From Microvirga zambiensis WSM3693 (GTDB lineage Bacteria > Pseudomonadota > Alphaproteobacteria > Rhizobiales > Beijerinckiaceae), in contig NZ_JAERQD010000028.1 of assembly GCF_016735695.1 (NCBI RefSeq), positions 1 through 64,000 on the forward strand: a stretch of 64,000 nucleotides of DNA, in the 5' to 3' direction. The notes under the pieces were generated by a model. The model searched no databases, was not told the origin of the DNA, and was given only the letters and a program-made list of their open reading frames with translations. Shown piece by piece: positions 16,834 through 26,289 of this stretch. The position numbers were made by a program, and so were the translations under genes. The stretch's first letter is position 1. The number at the start of each line of letters is the position of its first letter.

Positions 16834-18189
16834 CTACGTAACAGCTAGGCTAGGCCTTTCTTCTATGATACGGCCCACGGGCTGAGGTGCCTCGCTAGTG
16901 AGCACGGGGCCAACGACCTCACCGAGGGCCCTTTCTAGGATGTCGAGCCCCTCGCGCACCTGCTCGAACGGGATCGTCAGTGGCGTCAGGATGCGGATAA
17001 TGTTCGCATCGACACCACAGGAGAGAAGGATTAGGCCCCTCTCCTGCGCCTTCGCCACGAGAGCGGTTGTAAGCGCAGCATCCGGCTCTCGCGTGTGGCG
17101 ATCCTTTACGAGTTCGACCGCAATCATCGCGCCAAGGTTGCGCACATCGCCAATGCAGGAGAACTCGTTGCGCTGCGCAAGACTGTCCAGCCGTTCGCGG
17201 AAGAGATTGCCAAGCGCGATCGCGCGGTCGCACAGGTTCTCCGACTCGATCACGTTGAGGACCGCATGGGCAGCTGCGACGCCGATCGGCGAGCCGCCGT
17301 AGGTGCTTCCGAGCCCGCCTGGCCCGGCGGCATCCATCACGTCCGCCCGTCCTGTCACGGCTGCGAGCGGAAAGCCGCCGCCCAGCCCCTTCGCCATGGT
17401 GATGAGGTCCGGCACGACGTCCGCATGCTCGATCGCAAACATTTTGCCGGTGCGGGCGATGCCGGTCTGGATTTCATCCGCGATCAGCAGGATGCCGTGC
17501 TGGTCGCAGATGGCGCGCAGGCCGCGTAGGAACTCCGGAGGCGCGATGTAGAAGCCCCCCTCTCCCTGCACCGGTTCGACGATAAGAGCGGCCACGCGCG
17601 TTGGATCCACATCGGACAGGAAGAGGTCCCTCACTCCGGACAAGGCTCGCTCGACGTCAATGCCATGATAGGTCTTCGGATAGGGCGCATGGTACACGTC
17701 GGCGGGGAACGGCCCGAACCCCTTCTTATAGGGGGTGACCTTGCCGGTAAGGGCCATGCCCATCATCGTGCGGCCGTGGAAGCCGCCGCTGAAGGCAACG
17801 ACAGCCGGTCGTCCGGTGGCGCTGCGCGCAATTTTAACCGCGTTCTCCACAGCCTCAGCGCCGGTGGTGACAAGCATCGTCTTCTTGTCGAAGCTGCCCG
17901 GTGCCATCCGGTTCAGTCGCTCGGCGAGACCAATGTAGCTCTCGTACGGTGCAACGTGGAAGCACGTATGAGTGAAGGCCTCCGTCTGGGACCGCACCGC
18001 AGCGACCACTTTGGGATGGCGGTGTCCAGTGTTCAGCACGGCGATGCCGGCCGCGAAGTCGATGTAGCGCTTGTCGTTCACATCCCAAAGCTCGGCATTC
18101 TCGGCCCTCGCGACATAAATATCTTTGGTCGCGACCCCGCGGGGCACTGCGCCTTTATGGCGGGCTACGAGGGTGGATATGGCGCTCAT
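16834..18189 (-). CDS. gabT: Class III aminotransferase, 4-aminobutyrate-aminotransferase-like
   Basis: About 451 residues with the full class III PLP fold. Seen are the GAEAVENAVKIAR phosphate-binding region, FHGRTMMGMALTGK, EPVQGEGGFY, the PLP-Asp motif LLIADEIQTGIARTG and the Schiff-base Lys in ITMAKGLGGGFPLAA. It would move the amino group of GABA or a similar omega-amino acid to 2-oxoglutarate. I prefer the ATG at 18189, with GGGAG 7 nt upstream, over an ATG 39 bp earlier that lacks a ribosome binding site. It is divergent from the acyl-CoA dehydrogenase gene across about 170 bp. Confidence 0.88.
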   Translation of the reverse strand: MSAISTLVARHKGAVPRGVATKDIYVARAENAELWDVNDKRYIDFAAGIAVLNTGHRHPKVVAAVRSQTEAFTHTCFHVAPYESYIGLAERLNRMAPGSFDKKTMLVTTGAEAVENAVKIARSATGRPAVVAFSGGFHGRTMMGMALTGKVTPYKKGFGPFPADVYHAPYPKTYHGIDVERALSGVRDLFLSDVDPTRVAALIVEPVQGEGGFYIAPPEFLRGLRAICDQHGILLIADEIQTGIARTGKMFAIEHADVVPDLITMAKGLGGGFPLAAVTGRADVMDAAGPGGLGSTYGGSPIGVAAAHAVLNVIESENLCDRAIALGNLFRERLDSLAQRNEFSCIGDVRNLGAMIAVELVKDRHTREPDAALTTALVAKAQERGLILLSCGVDANIIRILTPLTIPFEQVREGLDILERALGEVVGPVLTSEAPQPVGRIIEERPSLAVT

Positions 18190-18363
18190 CAGGAGGCTCC
18201 CGGGATTCACTGAGTAGACTGTCGTCATTGAACAATCGCAGCTTCCCCCAAAATCAGGACTACTTCATTTCGAAGAATAGAAAGTTCATTTCAGTAAAGC
18301 GCAAACGCAACCGGTCGCCTGGAATGCCTATACTAATCCGCTTACCCGAATAGGGATACCGAC

Positions 18364-19548
18364 GTGCTGCCCTCCGATCGTGAAATCGTCGATTCTGCGT
18401 ATGACGAAACGACATTGGCAATCGTGACTGCCATTCGAGACCTATGTCAGGATTTTGATGACCCCTATTGGTCGAAATGCGACGAGGAGAAACGATATCC
18501 GTCGGAGTTCGTAAGCGCGTTAGCGTCGGGAGGTTGGCTGGGTTTAACGATAAGTAGCCAGTACGGCGGGTCCGAGCTCGGCCACACCCAGGCCGCAGCG
18601 GTGCTCCATGAGGTCGCCGCCTCCGGAGCCGGGATCAATGGCTGCATTCCTCTGCACATGCCGATGTTCGCAACGGCATCATTGGTGACATACGGCTCTG
18701 ACGAATTGAAGCGCCGATTCCTCCCCGAGATCTGCTCGGGTGAACGTACGATTTGCTTTGCTGTAACCGAACCGGATGCGGGCAGCGACACCTCAAAAAT
18801 CACGACGCGAGCTGTCCCCAACAAAGATGGATGGAGCCTTTCCGGTCAGAAGATTTGGATTACGCAGTCACTACAGGCGCAATCCTGCATTCTGCTGGCC
18901 CGAACTGGTCCAGCAAAGTCAGGTCGTTTTGATGGACTTTCCCTATTTTTCGCCGACTTGGATGACCGCTTCGTTGAAAAACGTCCGATTTCAAAGATGC
19001 CGCACAATGCGCTGGCCAGTTGCGAGCTTTTTTTCAGTGATCTGCCAGTTACACGAGATCGACTCATCGGCGAAGAAGGCCGAGGCTTCTATCACGTGCT
19101 AAAATCGCTCAACAGTGAGCGCACCCTTATGGCAGCGGAAATCGTGGGGCTCGGCCGCGCGGCTCTGAAGCGGGGAGTGGAATACGCGCAAGCGCGCCAA
19201 GTGTTTAGCCGCCCTATAGGTGCAAATCAGGCTATAAGCCATCCTCTTGCGCGAGCCGGTGCGATGCTTTCAGCCTCCTGGCTTTGCGTCATGGATGCTA
19301 CCCGCCGAATCGATCAAGGAAAGGACGCGGGCGCGGCGTCAAACATGGCGAAGTACCTTTCTGCGGAGGCCTGTTATGCAGCAGCTGACGCAGCGCTGCA
19401 GGCGCACGGTGGCATGGGTTTCGCCAGAGAATACCACGTCGAAAGGTATTTTCGAGAGGCGCGGCTTCTGCGTACTGCACCAGTCAGTCAGGAAATGACA
19501 CTGAATTATCTTGCACAGACTGTGCTCGGTCTCCCCCGTTCGTACTGA
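18364..19548 (+). CDS. Acyl-CoA dehydrogenase
   Basis: A 394-residue flavoenzyme of the acyl-CoA dehydrogenase family. It has the FAD-contact motif CFAVTEPDAGSDTSKITTRA, SGQKIWITQ, the arginine-rich helix RQVFSRPIGANQAISHPLA and QAHGGMGFAREYHVERYFRE. Near the C-terminus it reads TAPVSQEM where many members have YEGTSEI, so the usual catalytic Glu at that place is absent and the base must lie elsewhere. First gene of a plus-strand unit with an SDR (20 bp gap) and a DMT-type transporter. Confidence 0.9.
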   Translation: MLPSDREIVDSAYDETTLAIVTAIRDLCQDFDDPYWSKCDEEKRYPSEFVSALASGGWLGLTISSQYGGSELGHTQAAAVLHEVAASGAGINGCIPLHMPMFATASLVTYGSDELKRRFLPEICSGERTICFAVTEPDAGSDTSKITTRAVPNKDGWSLSGQKIWITQSLQAQSCILLARTGPAKSGRFDGLSLFFADLDDRFVEKRPISKMPHNALASCELFFSDLPVTRDRLIGEEGRGFYHVLKSLNSERTLMAAEIVGLGRAALKRGVEYAQARQVFSRPIGANQAISHPLARAGAMLSASWLCVMDATRRIDQGKDAGAASNMAKYLSAEACYAAADAALQAHGGMGFAREYHVERYFREARLLRTAPVSQEMTLNYLAQTVLGLPRSY

Positions 19549-19568
19549 ACCAAGCATTTGGAGTTCCA

Positions 19569-20330
19569 ATGAAGGACCAGTCAAAGATTGCGCTCGTTAC
19601 CGGTGGAACTCGAGGTATTGGTCGGAGCATTGTCCAGTGCCTGGTCAAGCGGGGCTGGAACGTGGCCTTCACGGGCCAGAATGCTGACACAGTCGAGCAA
19701 GCTGAGCGTTCTCTCGTCGAAAACGGCGGGCGTGTGATCGGCCTCCGCCAGAATGTTGAAGATCAGCATAGTTGGCCTGGTGTAGTTGAGGAGGTCGAAT
19801 CTCGTTTGGGTCCAATCAACGCGTTCATCTGTAATGCAGGGATATCGCCCAAGCGAAACGGCCGGCCGGTCGCCTTCGTAGACGCGGATGATGAACTCTG
19901 GCAGCAGACCTTTGCCGTCAACGTGTTTGGCGTCGCCTATGGAATGCGCGCCGTGGTGCCGGGCATGATTCGGAGAGGAGGCGGCTCAATCGTCATTATT
20001 TCGTCAGTGGCGGGATTAAGGCATATCCCTGACGTCTCAACTTTCTATTCTGCGAGCAAAGCCGCCGTTCTTGGACTTATGCGCCAGGCAGCGGGCGAGC
20101 TGGGGCCTAACGGGGTCCGTGTCAACGCTGTCGCTCCCGGGCGCACCAGAACCGACAGTTTGAAAGCTCTGGACGATCGAAATCGAGATAAGACACTTGA
20201 GCAGATTGCACTCCGTCGCGATGGCGAGCCGGAGGAAGTTGCAGAGGCAGTCGCGTTCCTTTGTAGTCCGAATTCATCTTATGTGACTGGTCACTGTTTG
20301 CAGGTGTCCGGGGGATGGAATATCTCCTGA
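19569..20330 (+). CDS. SDR family oxidoreductase (FabG-like)
   Basis: A 253-residue classical SDR with TGGTRGIG near the N-terminus, CNAGISP, Ser in IIISSVAG, catalytic Tyr and Lys in FYSASKAAV and the C-terminal SSYVTGHCLQVSGG. It starts 20 bp after the acyl-CoA dehydrogenase stop and is likely co-transcribed, which points to oxidation of a beta-hydroxyacyl-CoA or similar intermediate. Confidence 0.88.
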   Translation: MKDQSKIALVTGGTRGIGRSIVQCLVKRGWNVAFTGQNADTVEQAERSLVENGGRVIGLRQNVEDQHSWPGVVEEVESRLGPINAFICNAGISPKRNGRPVAFVDADDELWQQTFAVNVFGVAYGMRAVVPGMIRRGGGSIVIISSVAGLRHIPDVSTFYSASKAAVLGLMRQAAGELGPNGVRVNAVAPGRTRTDSLKALDDRNRDKTLEQIALRRDGEPEEVAEAVAFLCSPNSSYVTGHCLQVSGGWNIS

Positions 20331-20400
20331 CACCCGGCAGCACTGCCTCGTGCCACGATCGTCGTACGCAGACCATCGATCTTCGCCCATCATTCAGCGG

Positions 20401-21318
20401 ATGCTGAACAGTCAAACACAGAAGGGTCCGAGGGTGGTTCCACGCTACTCGCCAAGTCTGAGCTTCTTGCTGATCCTTCTGTGTTCAACAGTCTTCTCAA
20501 CGAACATCATCGCGGCGCGTCTATCGGGTCAGCTCTACGACCCCTTCCTGATGACGCTGTGCAGATGGGCCTTTGTCGGGCTTGGCCTGTCGCCATTTGT
20601 CCTTTTCGCCAGCAGCAAGCGCCTAAGTCTATCGGCAGCTGACCTGTACAATATTGCTCTATATGCCGTGTTCGGCCTACTGCTTCCTAGCGTCCTTACC
20701 TTTCTTGCTGGCCTAACCACCACAGCGCTAAACCTCACGATCATATATTCGTCAACACCGGCGGTGATCTACATAATGGCAGCGATCACAGGTGCCGAAA
20801 GGATCAAGCTGTGGCAGCTAGTCGGCTTGCTAATTTCGACGTTGGGCGTCATAACTGCGCTCGGTTATAGTAGGGGCATAATTCCGGAATTTGCTATCCG
20901 CGAAGGTGATGTCTTTGCTGTGACGGCGGTGTTTAACTGGGCTTTCTATTCTGTGTATATCGCAGGAAAGCGGCCAACCCTCGCTTTATCCACGCGACTT
21001 TGGCTTGCGTCGTGGGTCTGCACGGCGGTTCTGTTCTGCTACGTGCTGGCTACAGGACGACTTGGCGGCCTGAGCAACCTTACAGCTGGCTTCTTTTCCC
21101 TGACAGCGTTCGTTGCTTTGGTGCCAAGTGTCCTGGGCTATATGCTCCATGCTCACCTGACGCGCGCTGTCGGAGTGGTGCGGGTGGGGCTAATGTCATA
21201 TCTCGTTCCTGTGGCTGCCGGAATTCAGGCGATGCTGTTACTCTCAGAGCCGCTCTATCCCGCCCAGCTTGCAGCTGCTGGGATGATTCTGCTCGGCGTT
21301 TGGATTTCGGGCCGCTGA
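20401..21318 (+). CDS. DMT superfamily transporter (EamA domain)
   Basis: About 305 residues with roughly ten hydrophobic segments arranged as two EamA repeats (first repeat from LSFLLILLCSTVFS, second from VFAVTAVFNWAFYSVY). EamA proteins export or exchange small metabolites and amino acids. The ATG at 20401 lies directly before the first membrane segment; an open frame extends 51 bp further upstream. It follows the SDR gene by about 70 bp. Substrate unknown. Confidence 0.8.
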   Translation: MLNSQTQKGPRVVPRYSPSLSFLLILLCSTVFSTNIIAARLSGQLYDPFLMTLCRWAFVGLGLSPFVLFASSKRLSLSAADLYNIALYAVFGLLLPSVLTFLAGLTTTALNLTIIYSSTPAVIYIMAAITGAERIKLWQLVGLLISTLGVITALGYSRGIIPEFAIREGDVFAVTAVFNWAFYSVYIAGKRPTLALSTRLWLASWVCTAVLFCYVLATGRLGGLSNLTAGFFSLTAFVALVPSVLGYMLHAHLTRAVGVVRVGLMSYLVPVAAGIQAMLLLSEPLYPAQLAAAGMILLGVWISGR

Positions 21319-21332
21319 GAGTTGAGTCAATT

Positions 21333-21836
21333 CTATTGGGGCTTGCGGCGGAACAGATTGCTTACCACAACCGATAGAACGGAGCGTCCGCTCTCGTCGG
21401 ACGTATTGACGTTCCAGTTGACCACCCCAAGGCCTGGCTTGCTCATCGAAGCGCGCAGGCTCTCGACGGCCAGCTGAACCGACAAAACGTTTCCTGGATA
21501 TACGGGTGCTTTGAAACGTAGTCGGTCGAAACCGAGGCCGGCGACTGCGTTGCCAGTGAATATTCCGGCATCAACGCATAATCTCATCGTTATGGCATAG
21601 GTATGGACCCCACTTCCAATAAGCTGACCGAAGAAGCTGTCCTTCGCAGCTCGCTCGTCCAGGTGAAATGGCTGGGGATCCCAGTCGCGCGCGAAGCTTA
21701 CAATATCGTCTGTGGTGACCGGCCAGGATCCGGTCATCATAGAATAGCCGACGTAAAGATCCTCGAAGAACGGCGACGCTGCCGTTTCGAACCCAGTCGC
21801 GGGTCCGGAAGTCGTCGGGAGCAATGGATCACTCAT
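21333..21836 (-). CDS. MaoC-like hotdog dehydratase
   Basis: A 167-residue protein with the R-hydratase motif: Asp and His in DWDPQPFHLDE and GQLIGSGVHTYAITMRL. MaoC-type enzymes hydrate trans-2-enoyl-CoA or the reverse. The start overlaps the end of the upstream flavin oxidoreductase gene by 8 bp, so the two are coupled. It converges on the EamA transporter gene with a 14-bp gap. Confidence 0.87.
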   Translation of the reverse strand: MSDPLLPTTSGPATGFETAASPFFEDLYVGYSMMTGSWPVTTDDIVSFARDWDPQPFHLDERAAKDSFFGQLIGSGVHTYAITMRLCVDAGIFTGNAVAGLGFDRLRFKAPVYPGNVLSVQLAVESLRASMSKPGLGVVNWNVNTSDESGRSVLSVVVSNLFRRKPQ

Positions 21837-22965
21837 AAAGACCCGCTTCCAATATTTTGTTCAGACGTTCTGCTGCCTCGAGATACTCCTCGACCAAGGT
21901 TGCGACTACGTCTCGGGTTCGCATACTACCGTTCATATGGCCTACAATTTGCCCAACTGGGTTGATCGTAACCTCACGGGCTTTCTGAGGGTACGCCTTT
22001 GCACGTGTCGAGCATTCGGCGGAAATCATGTCCTGCAGCGGCAACGGCAACGTCTTCGGTGCATCGGGCCCTTCCCACGCTTCCGTCCATCGATTTCGAA
22101 GCATCCGTGAAGGCTTCCCAGTTTGCGAGCGAGAGCGGACAGTGTCCGACGACTTAGCGTTTATGAGGAGTTCCTTCGCGGCCTCAGTGAGGTCGGACTC
22201 GGTCGTCGTTAGCCAAATGGAGCCGCACCATACACCCTGTGCCCCCAGGACCAGAGCAGCGGCAATCTGGGCACCGGTTCCAACGCCGCCAGCTGCTAGG
22301 ACCGGGATGGGCTTAACTGCTTCGACAACTTCCGGCCAGAGCACCACGGACCCGATTTCGCCCGTATGCCCTCCCCCTTCGGTACCTTGCGCCACGATAA
22401 TGTCCACACCCGCCGCGGCATGTCTTCGCGCGTGCTCGGGTTTCCCAGACAGACCAGCGACGAGCCGTCCACTGGCTTTGATCTGCTGAATGAGATCAGC
22501 CGGCGGGGCGCCGAGCGCGTTGGCGATCAGCTTCACGTTTGGGTGCTGGAGGGCGATCTCGACGTGCCGCCGCGCGGTCGCCGCCGTCGAGCGCAGCAGG
22601 TACTCGCCCTCATGCTTAACTCCCGGCGGAAGTTCCGGAACGCCGCTTTCCGCCAGGACCTTCTTGGCAAATTCCCTATGCTCCTGGGGGATGCTATCGA
22701 ACAGCTCCTGGCGAAGAGTCTCAGGATCCTTCTCAGCGCCGGGTATGTCGTTGGCTGGGATGACAACGTCGACGCCATAGGGGCGATCCCCAACCGCTTC
22801 GTCCAGCCGGTCTAACTCCCGAGCAAACTGTTCGGGCGTAAATCCGACAGCGCCAAGCACGCCGAACGCGCCCGCCTTGCTGGCCTCCACCACAACATCC
22901 CGGCAGTGGCTGAAGGCGAAAATCGGGAACTCGATTCCAAGTTGCTTACAGATTTCTGTTCTCAT
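21829..22965 (-). CDS. NAD(P)H-dependent flavin oxidoreductase / nitronate monooxygenase family (copy B)
   Basis: A 378-residue paralogue of the gene at 10479-11606, with the same flavin-site motifs (IIVAQGTEGGGHTGEIG, PVLAAGGVGTGAQIAAA). By eye the first 170 residues of the two copies are nearly identical (about a dozen changes), while the rest differs much more. It is paired with a MaoC hydratase, which supports a role on CoA thioesters. It is divergent from the class III aminotransferase at 23388. Confidence 0.87.
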   Translation of the reverse strand: MRTEICKQLGIEFPIFAFSHCRDVVVEASKAGAFGVLGAVGFTPEQFARELDRLDEAVGDRPYGVDVVIPANDIPGAEKDPETLRQELFDSIPQEHREFAKKVLAESGVPELPPGVKHEGEYLLRSTAATARRHVEIALQHPNVKLIANALGAPPADLIQQIKASGRLVAGLSGKPEHARRHAAAGVDIIVAQGTEGGGHTGEIGSVVLWPEVVEAVKPIPVLAAGGVGTGAQIAAALVLGAQGVWCGSIWLTTTESDLTEAAKELLINAKSSDTVRSRSQTGKPSRMLRNRWTEAWEGPDAPKTLPLPLQDMISAECSTRAKAYPQKAREVTINPVGQIVGHMNGSMRTRDVVATLVEEYLEAAERLNKILEAGLYE

Positions 22966-23387
22966 GTCTTCCTTCCACCTCTGGTACCGTGTGAGCCTAA
23001 ATCGCGTGATTGCGGATACTAGCCTCGGATCCGGTCTTCGTGGAGCACGATGTCGCTAAGTAAGCTTTTGGAGCAACGGATGCATGTCAGCGTGCATCAG
23101 TAAGCAGAGCATTTTCGCGTGAACTCGGTGACGTTCTGTCCAGACCAAGGACGACGTAGCCTGATCGGGATTTGGGGTGGCACTCCTCAAATCCTAGAGC
23201 AGTTCTGAGCGGGATTGGATCTCGAAATATAAAAGTTCACGTCCGGGCGGGGGTATTTAAGTTCGCCAACAGGAAGATACCCTTACGGACCTCCACATGG
23301 CCGCACTCAAGCGGATTAGCTGGCGATTTGATATCGACAGGCAATCCTTGTCCGACGGTGCTAGCAATCTCATCGGAACTTCAGAGC
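22966..23387. other. Divergent intergenic region
   Basis: About 420 bp between the start of flavin oxidoreductase copy B and the aminotransferase start. It should hold two outward promoters. A longer open frame runs through part of it in phase with the aminotransferase but shows no similarity to the family and is not taken as coding. No clear operator was found. Confidence 0.35.
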
Positions 23388-24788
23388 ATGCGCAACATTG
23401 CTTTCGAGGACATGGACCGCCAAAGCTTATTCCATCCAATGACCTCAATAGCCGATCATCTGCGGAACGGGCCGGCTATTTACTCCAGGGCACATGGGGT
23501 TTGGATCCAGACTCATGATGGCAGAAGATTGGTGGATATGGGCGCCGGCTTGTGGTGTGTGAACGTTGGCTATGGCCGGGAGGAGATCGCAGAAGCTGCC
23601 AAGGAGGCGATGCTCAACCTGAGTTATTACCATTTGTTCGGATCCGCCTCTAACGAACTGTCAATCACTTTGGCCGACCGACTCCTAGGCCTAGCCCGTG
23701 ATCAGGGAGGCGCCGAGAGTATGTCGAAGGTGTTTTTTGGTACATCGGGCTCAGAAGCTAACGACACAGCTTTCAAGCTCGTGCGATATTACAACAATTT
23801 GAGAGGAAAGGAAAAAAAGAAGAAGATCATATCCCGGTTAGGCGGCTATCACGGGGTAACCTTGGCCTCAGGTAGCCTGACCGGTATCCCAGCTTATCAT
23901 CACGCTTTTGATATGCCGATTGATGGCGTTGTCCATGTATCGTTTCCTCACTACTACTCCCAAGCGGATGAGGGAGAGAGCGAAGCTGATTTTACGGACC
24001 GGTTGATTGCTGAAATAGAATTAACGATCGAGCAAGAAGGCGCTGACACGATCGCGGGATTCATAGCAGAGCCTTTGATAGGGACTGGAGGCGTAGCTAT
24101 CCCGCCTGCCGGCTATTTCCTAAAGCTCCGTCGACTGCTGGATCATTATGACATTCTTCTGATCGCTGATGAAGTTATTACGGGCTTTGGCAGGACCGGG
24201 GAATGGTTTGGCAGCAAAAAATATAGCTGCTCGCCGGACATCATGACCATGGCTAAAGGTCTCACAAGCGCCTACTTTCCGGTTTCTGCAGTGGTCGTTT
24301 CGCAAGGAATTTGGGATATGCTTGAGGCCGCCTCTGAGCGGAACGGTGTGGTCATGCACGGGTTCACATATGGTGGGCATCCTGTCGGAGCCGCGGTTGC
24401 ACATTCTAATCTTGACATCATCGAACGAGAAAAGCTCGTATCGTTATCGGCTCTCCGAGGCGATTACCTTCTCGCTAGGCTGCGAGAACACGTCAGCGAT
24501 CTCGATTTCGTTGGTGATGTGCGCGGCACAGGATTGATGGCTGCCGTGGAATTTGTCGCTGATAAGTCTACTCGAAGGAACTTCAGGAACGGCTGCGGTC
24601 CTCATCGGGTGGTCGCCAAGAAAGCCGCTGAGTACGGCGTCTTGACAAGGGCCCTTCCGTATATTGACGTAAACTCATTCTCTCCTCCCCTTACTATCTC
24701 AGAGGAGGAGATCGACGAAGCAGTGAATCGCTATTCAGCAGCAATCAAAGCAGTGCTTCCGGATCTGCGAGCCCTCGCGTCCGGTTGA
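23388..24788 (+). CDS. Class III aminotransferase (omega-amino acid:pyruvate type)
   Basis: About 466 residues. The family N-terminus HPMTSIADHLRNGP, then GLWCVNVGYG, GTSGSEANDTAFKL, GGYHGVTLASGSLTGI, the PLP-Asp motif LLIADEVITGFGRTG and the Schiff-base Lys in TMAKGLTSAYFPVSA. The sequence is closest in style to the beta-alanine/taurine/putrescine:pyruvate transaminases. The start at 23388 is chosen from the family N-terminus; the ribosome binding site is weak and an ATG at 23412 is an alternative. Its 3' end overlaps the convergent LysR gene by 58 bp. Confidence 0.85.
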   Translation: MRNIAFEDMDRQSLFHPMTSIADHLRNGPAIYSRAHGVWIQTHDGRRLVDMGAGLWCVNVGYGREEIAEAAKEAMLNLSYYHLFGSASNELSITLADRLLGLARDQGGAESMSKVFFGTSGSEANDTAFKLVRYYNNLRGKEKKKKIISRLGGYHGVTLASGSLTGIPAYHHAFDMPIDGVVHVSFPHYYSQADEGESEADFTDRLIAEIELTIEQEGADTIAGFIAEPLIGTGGVAIPPAGYFLKLRRLLDHYDILLIADEVITGFGRTGEWFGSKKYSCSPDIMTMAKGLTSAYFPVSAVVVSQGIWDMLEAASERNGVVMHGFTYGGHPVGAAVAHSNLDIIEREKLVSLSALRGDYLLARLREHVSDLDFVGDVRGTGLMAAVEFVADKSTRRNFRNGCGPHRVVAKKAAEYGVLTRALPYIDVNSFSPPLTISEEEIDEAVNRYSAAIKAVLPDLRALASG

Positions 24789-25741
24789 CATCTAACCACG
24801 TTATTAGGCCGCGTTGGCGAAGCCAAGCTTGTCAAGCGGTGCCTGATGAGGTCTAGGAAGAGTTCTCGGCTGCTGCTCTGGGAGACCTCATTCCGCACTA
24901 TTGCCGAGCAGACGTTCGTGAAGGACATGTCCTTCTCGTGTACAATCTTCAACTGGCTTTTTGCTATGTATTCTGAGGCGAATTCGCGGGGAAGGAATCC
25001 GATATAGGCGCCCGTTAAAATCAGAATGAGACGAGCGTGCATTGTGGCAGCACGCGCCCGGACATTCAATTGGTCAATGATTCCACGACACCGAGAGTGT
25101 TGCCTTGTTACGATGTCGATGCAGTCATAGCTGCGGAGTGTCTCGGCGTCTATCTCGCTGTCGGATTTCAAAAAGAGCGGATGCTCGCGACCGCAGCAAA
25201 GAACCATCGGCTCTTGAAAGAGCGGGTAACTCTTCGTGCCGGCAATATCGGGCGCGCATGCGCTGACGCCCACATCAGCCGTGCCGTCGAGGATCATCTG
25301 AGCCACTCGTTCGGGTGAGGTCGTGCGGATCGTCAGAAACACCTCGGGATGCTCAGTATGAAAGGATTTTATGGTATTGACCAGTTCGGCTCGCTTTGCG
25401 AATGGGAAATTGTCGTCCATTGCGACCACAAGCTCGCCGGTCAGTCTCATCGCTACTCTACTTGCGTTTTCGCGAAAATTTTCCAGGTTCTCGAATAAAT
25501 CCCGAGCCAGCGACAGGATCTGTTCCCCTTCGGCGGTTAGTGCGAACCCGCCGCGACCGCGACGGCAAAGCTTAACCCCTAACCGAACTTCCAGAGATGC
25601 GATATCAACACTGATTGATGACTTACTTTTATTCAACGCGACTTCGGCGGCACTGAACCCGCCCGCATCGGCGACGGACGCGAAAATGCGTAGCAGCTTG
25701 AGATCGAAGTCGGATAAGTCAGGGATTTTCTTGTGGCGCAT
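24731..25741 (-). CDS. LysR family transcriptional regulator
   Basis: 336 residues. The N-terminal winged helix-turn-helix (LLRIFASVADAGGFSAAEVALNKSKS, residues 15-45) has the LysR pattern, followed by a periplasmic-binding-like effector domain (ELVVAMDDN, VGVSACAPD). The C-terminal basic tail is longer than usual and overlaps the convergent aminotransferase gene. LysR proteins often regulate neighbours; the aminotransferase is the obvious candidate, although the arrangement is convergent and not divergent. Confidence 0.88.
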   Translation of the reverse strand: MRHKKIPDLSDFDLKLLRIFASVADAGGFSAAEVALNKSKSSISVDIASLEVRLGVKLCRRGRGGFALTAEGEQILSLARDLFENLENFRENASRVAMRLTGELVVAMDDNFPFAKRAELVNTIKSFHTEHPEVFLTIRTTSPERVAQMILDGTADVGVSACAPDIAGTKSYPLFQEPMVLCCGREHPLFLKSDSEIDAETLRSYDCIDIVTRQHSRCRGIIDQLNVRARAATMHARLILILTGAYIGFLPREFASEYIAKSQLKIVHEKDMSFTNVCSAIVRNEVSQSSSRELFLDLIRHRLTSLASPTRPNNVVRCQPDARARRSGSTALIAAE

Positions 25742-26289
25742 GTGCTAACACTCCTCCAGTCCCAAGACGCGACGTAATAAAGGTGCATTTCGAGGCTCGC
25801 GCCCGAGTATCAGCGCCACGGGGCAGGCGCATGCCCCAACATCGTCAATACCCGATGCGGCTGTTCCCTTTTGTTATGATCATAGTCTCTATGGTCGGTG
25901 TTTCGTCTGTCAAGTCGAAAAAATGAATCGTGGGTCGCCAAGGCCTTTGGAGTGGACCCGAGAAGCGTTCGAGCGCCGATTGAACCGACTAGCCAAAGCG
26001 TCAGGGCTGTCCAACCAGGCGTCGTATTGTTACCGGCGCCGTCGTATGCTCGGTCTCTACAGACCACCGGCGTTCCCGCCCAGTGAGCGCGGTTCCTGCA
26101 ACAATTGTCAGGCTGTGCTGTTACAAAGTGGGCCCCTGCAAGCGCTGGAGTTGGAGCACCAGGTACCCAGGGGAAAAACTGGTTTCGCGTGGAAAGATGC
26201 CTAATCTCGAAAGCCTAAAGCATCGGACGAGAATCGAATTTTGCGTCCTTTGCTGTAAACAGACAGTCCAAATGGATTGAGGATCAGCA
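25742..26289. other. Intergenic region between the LysR and TetR genes
   Basis: About 550 bp containing two overlapping open frames (near 25810-26067 minus and 25923-26204 plus) with no recognisable domain and no convincing ribosome binding sites. Likely regulatory or degraded DNA. Confidence 0.35.
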
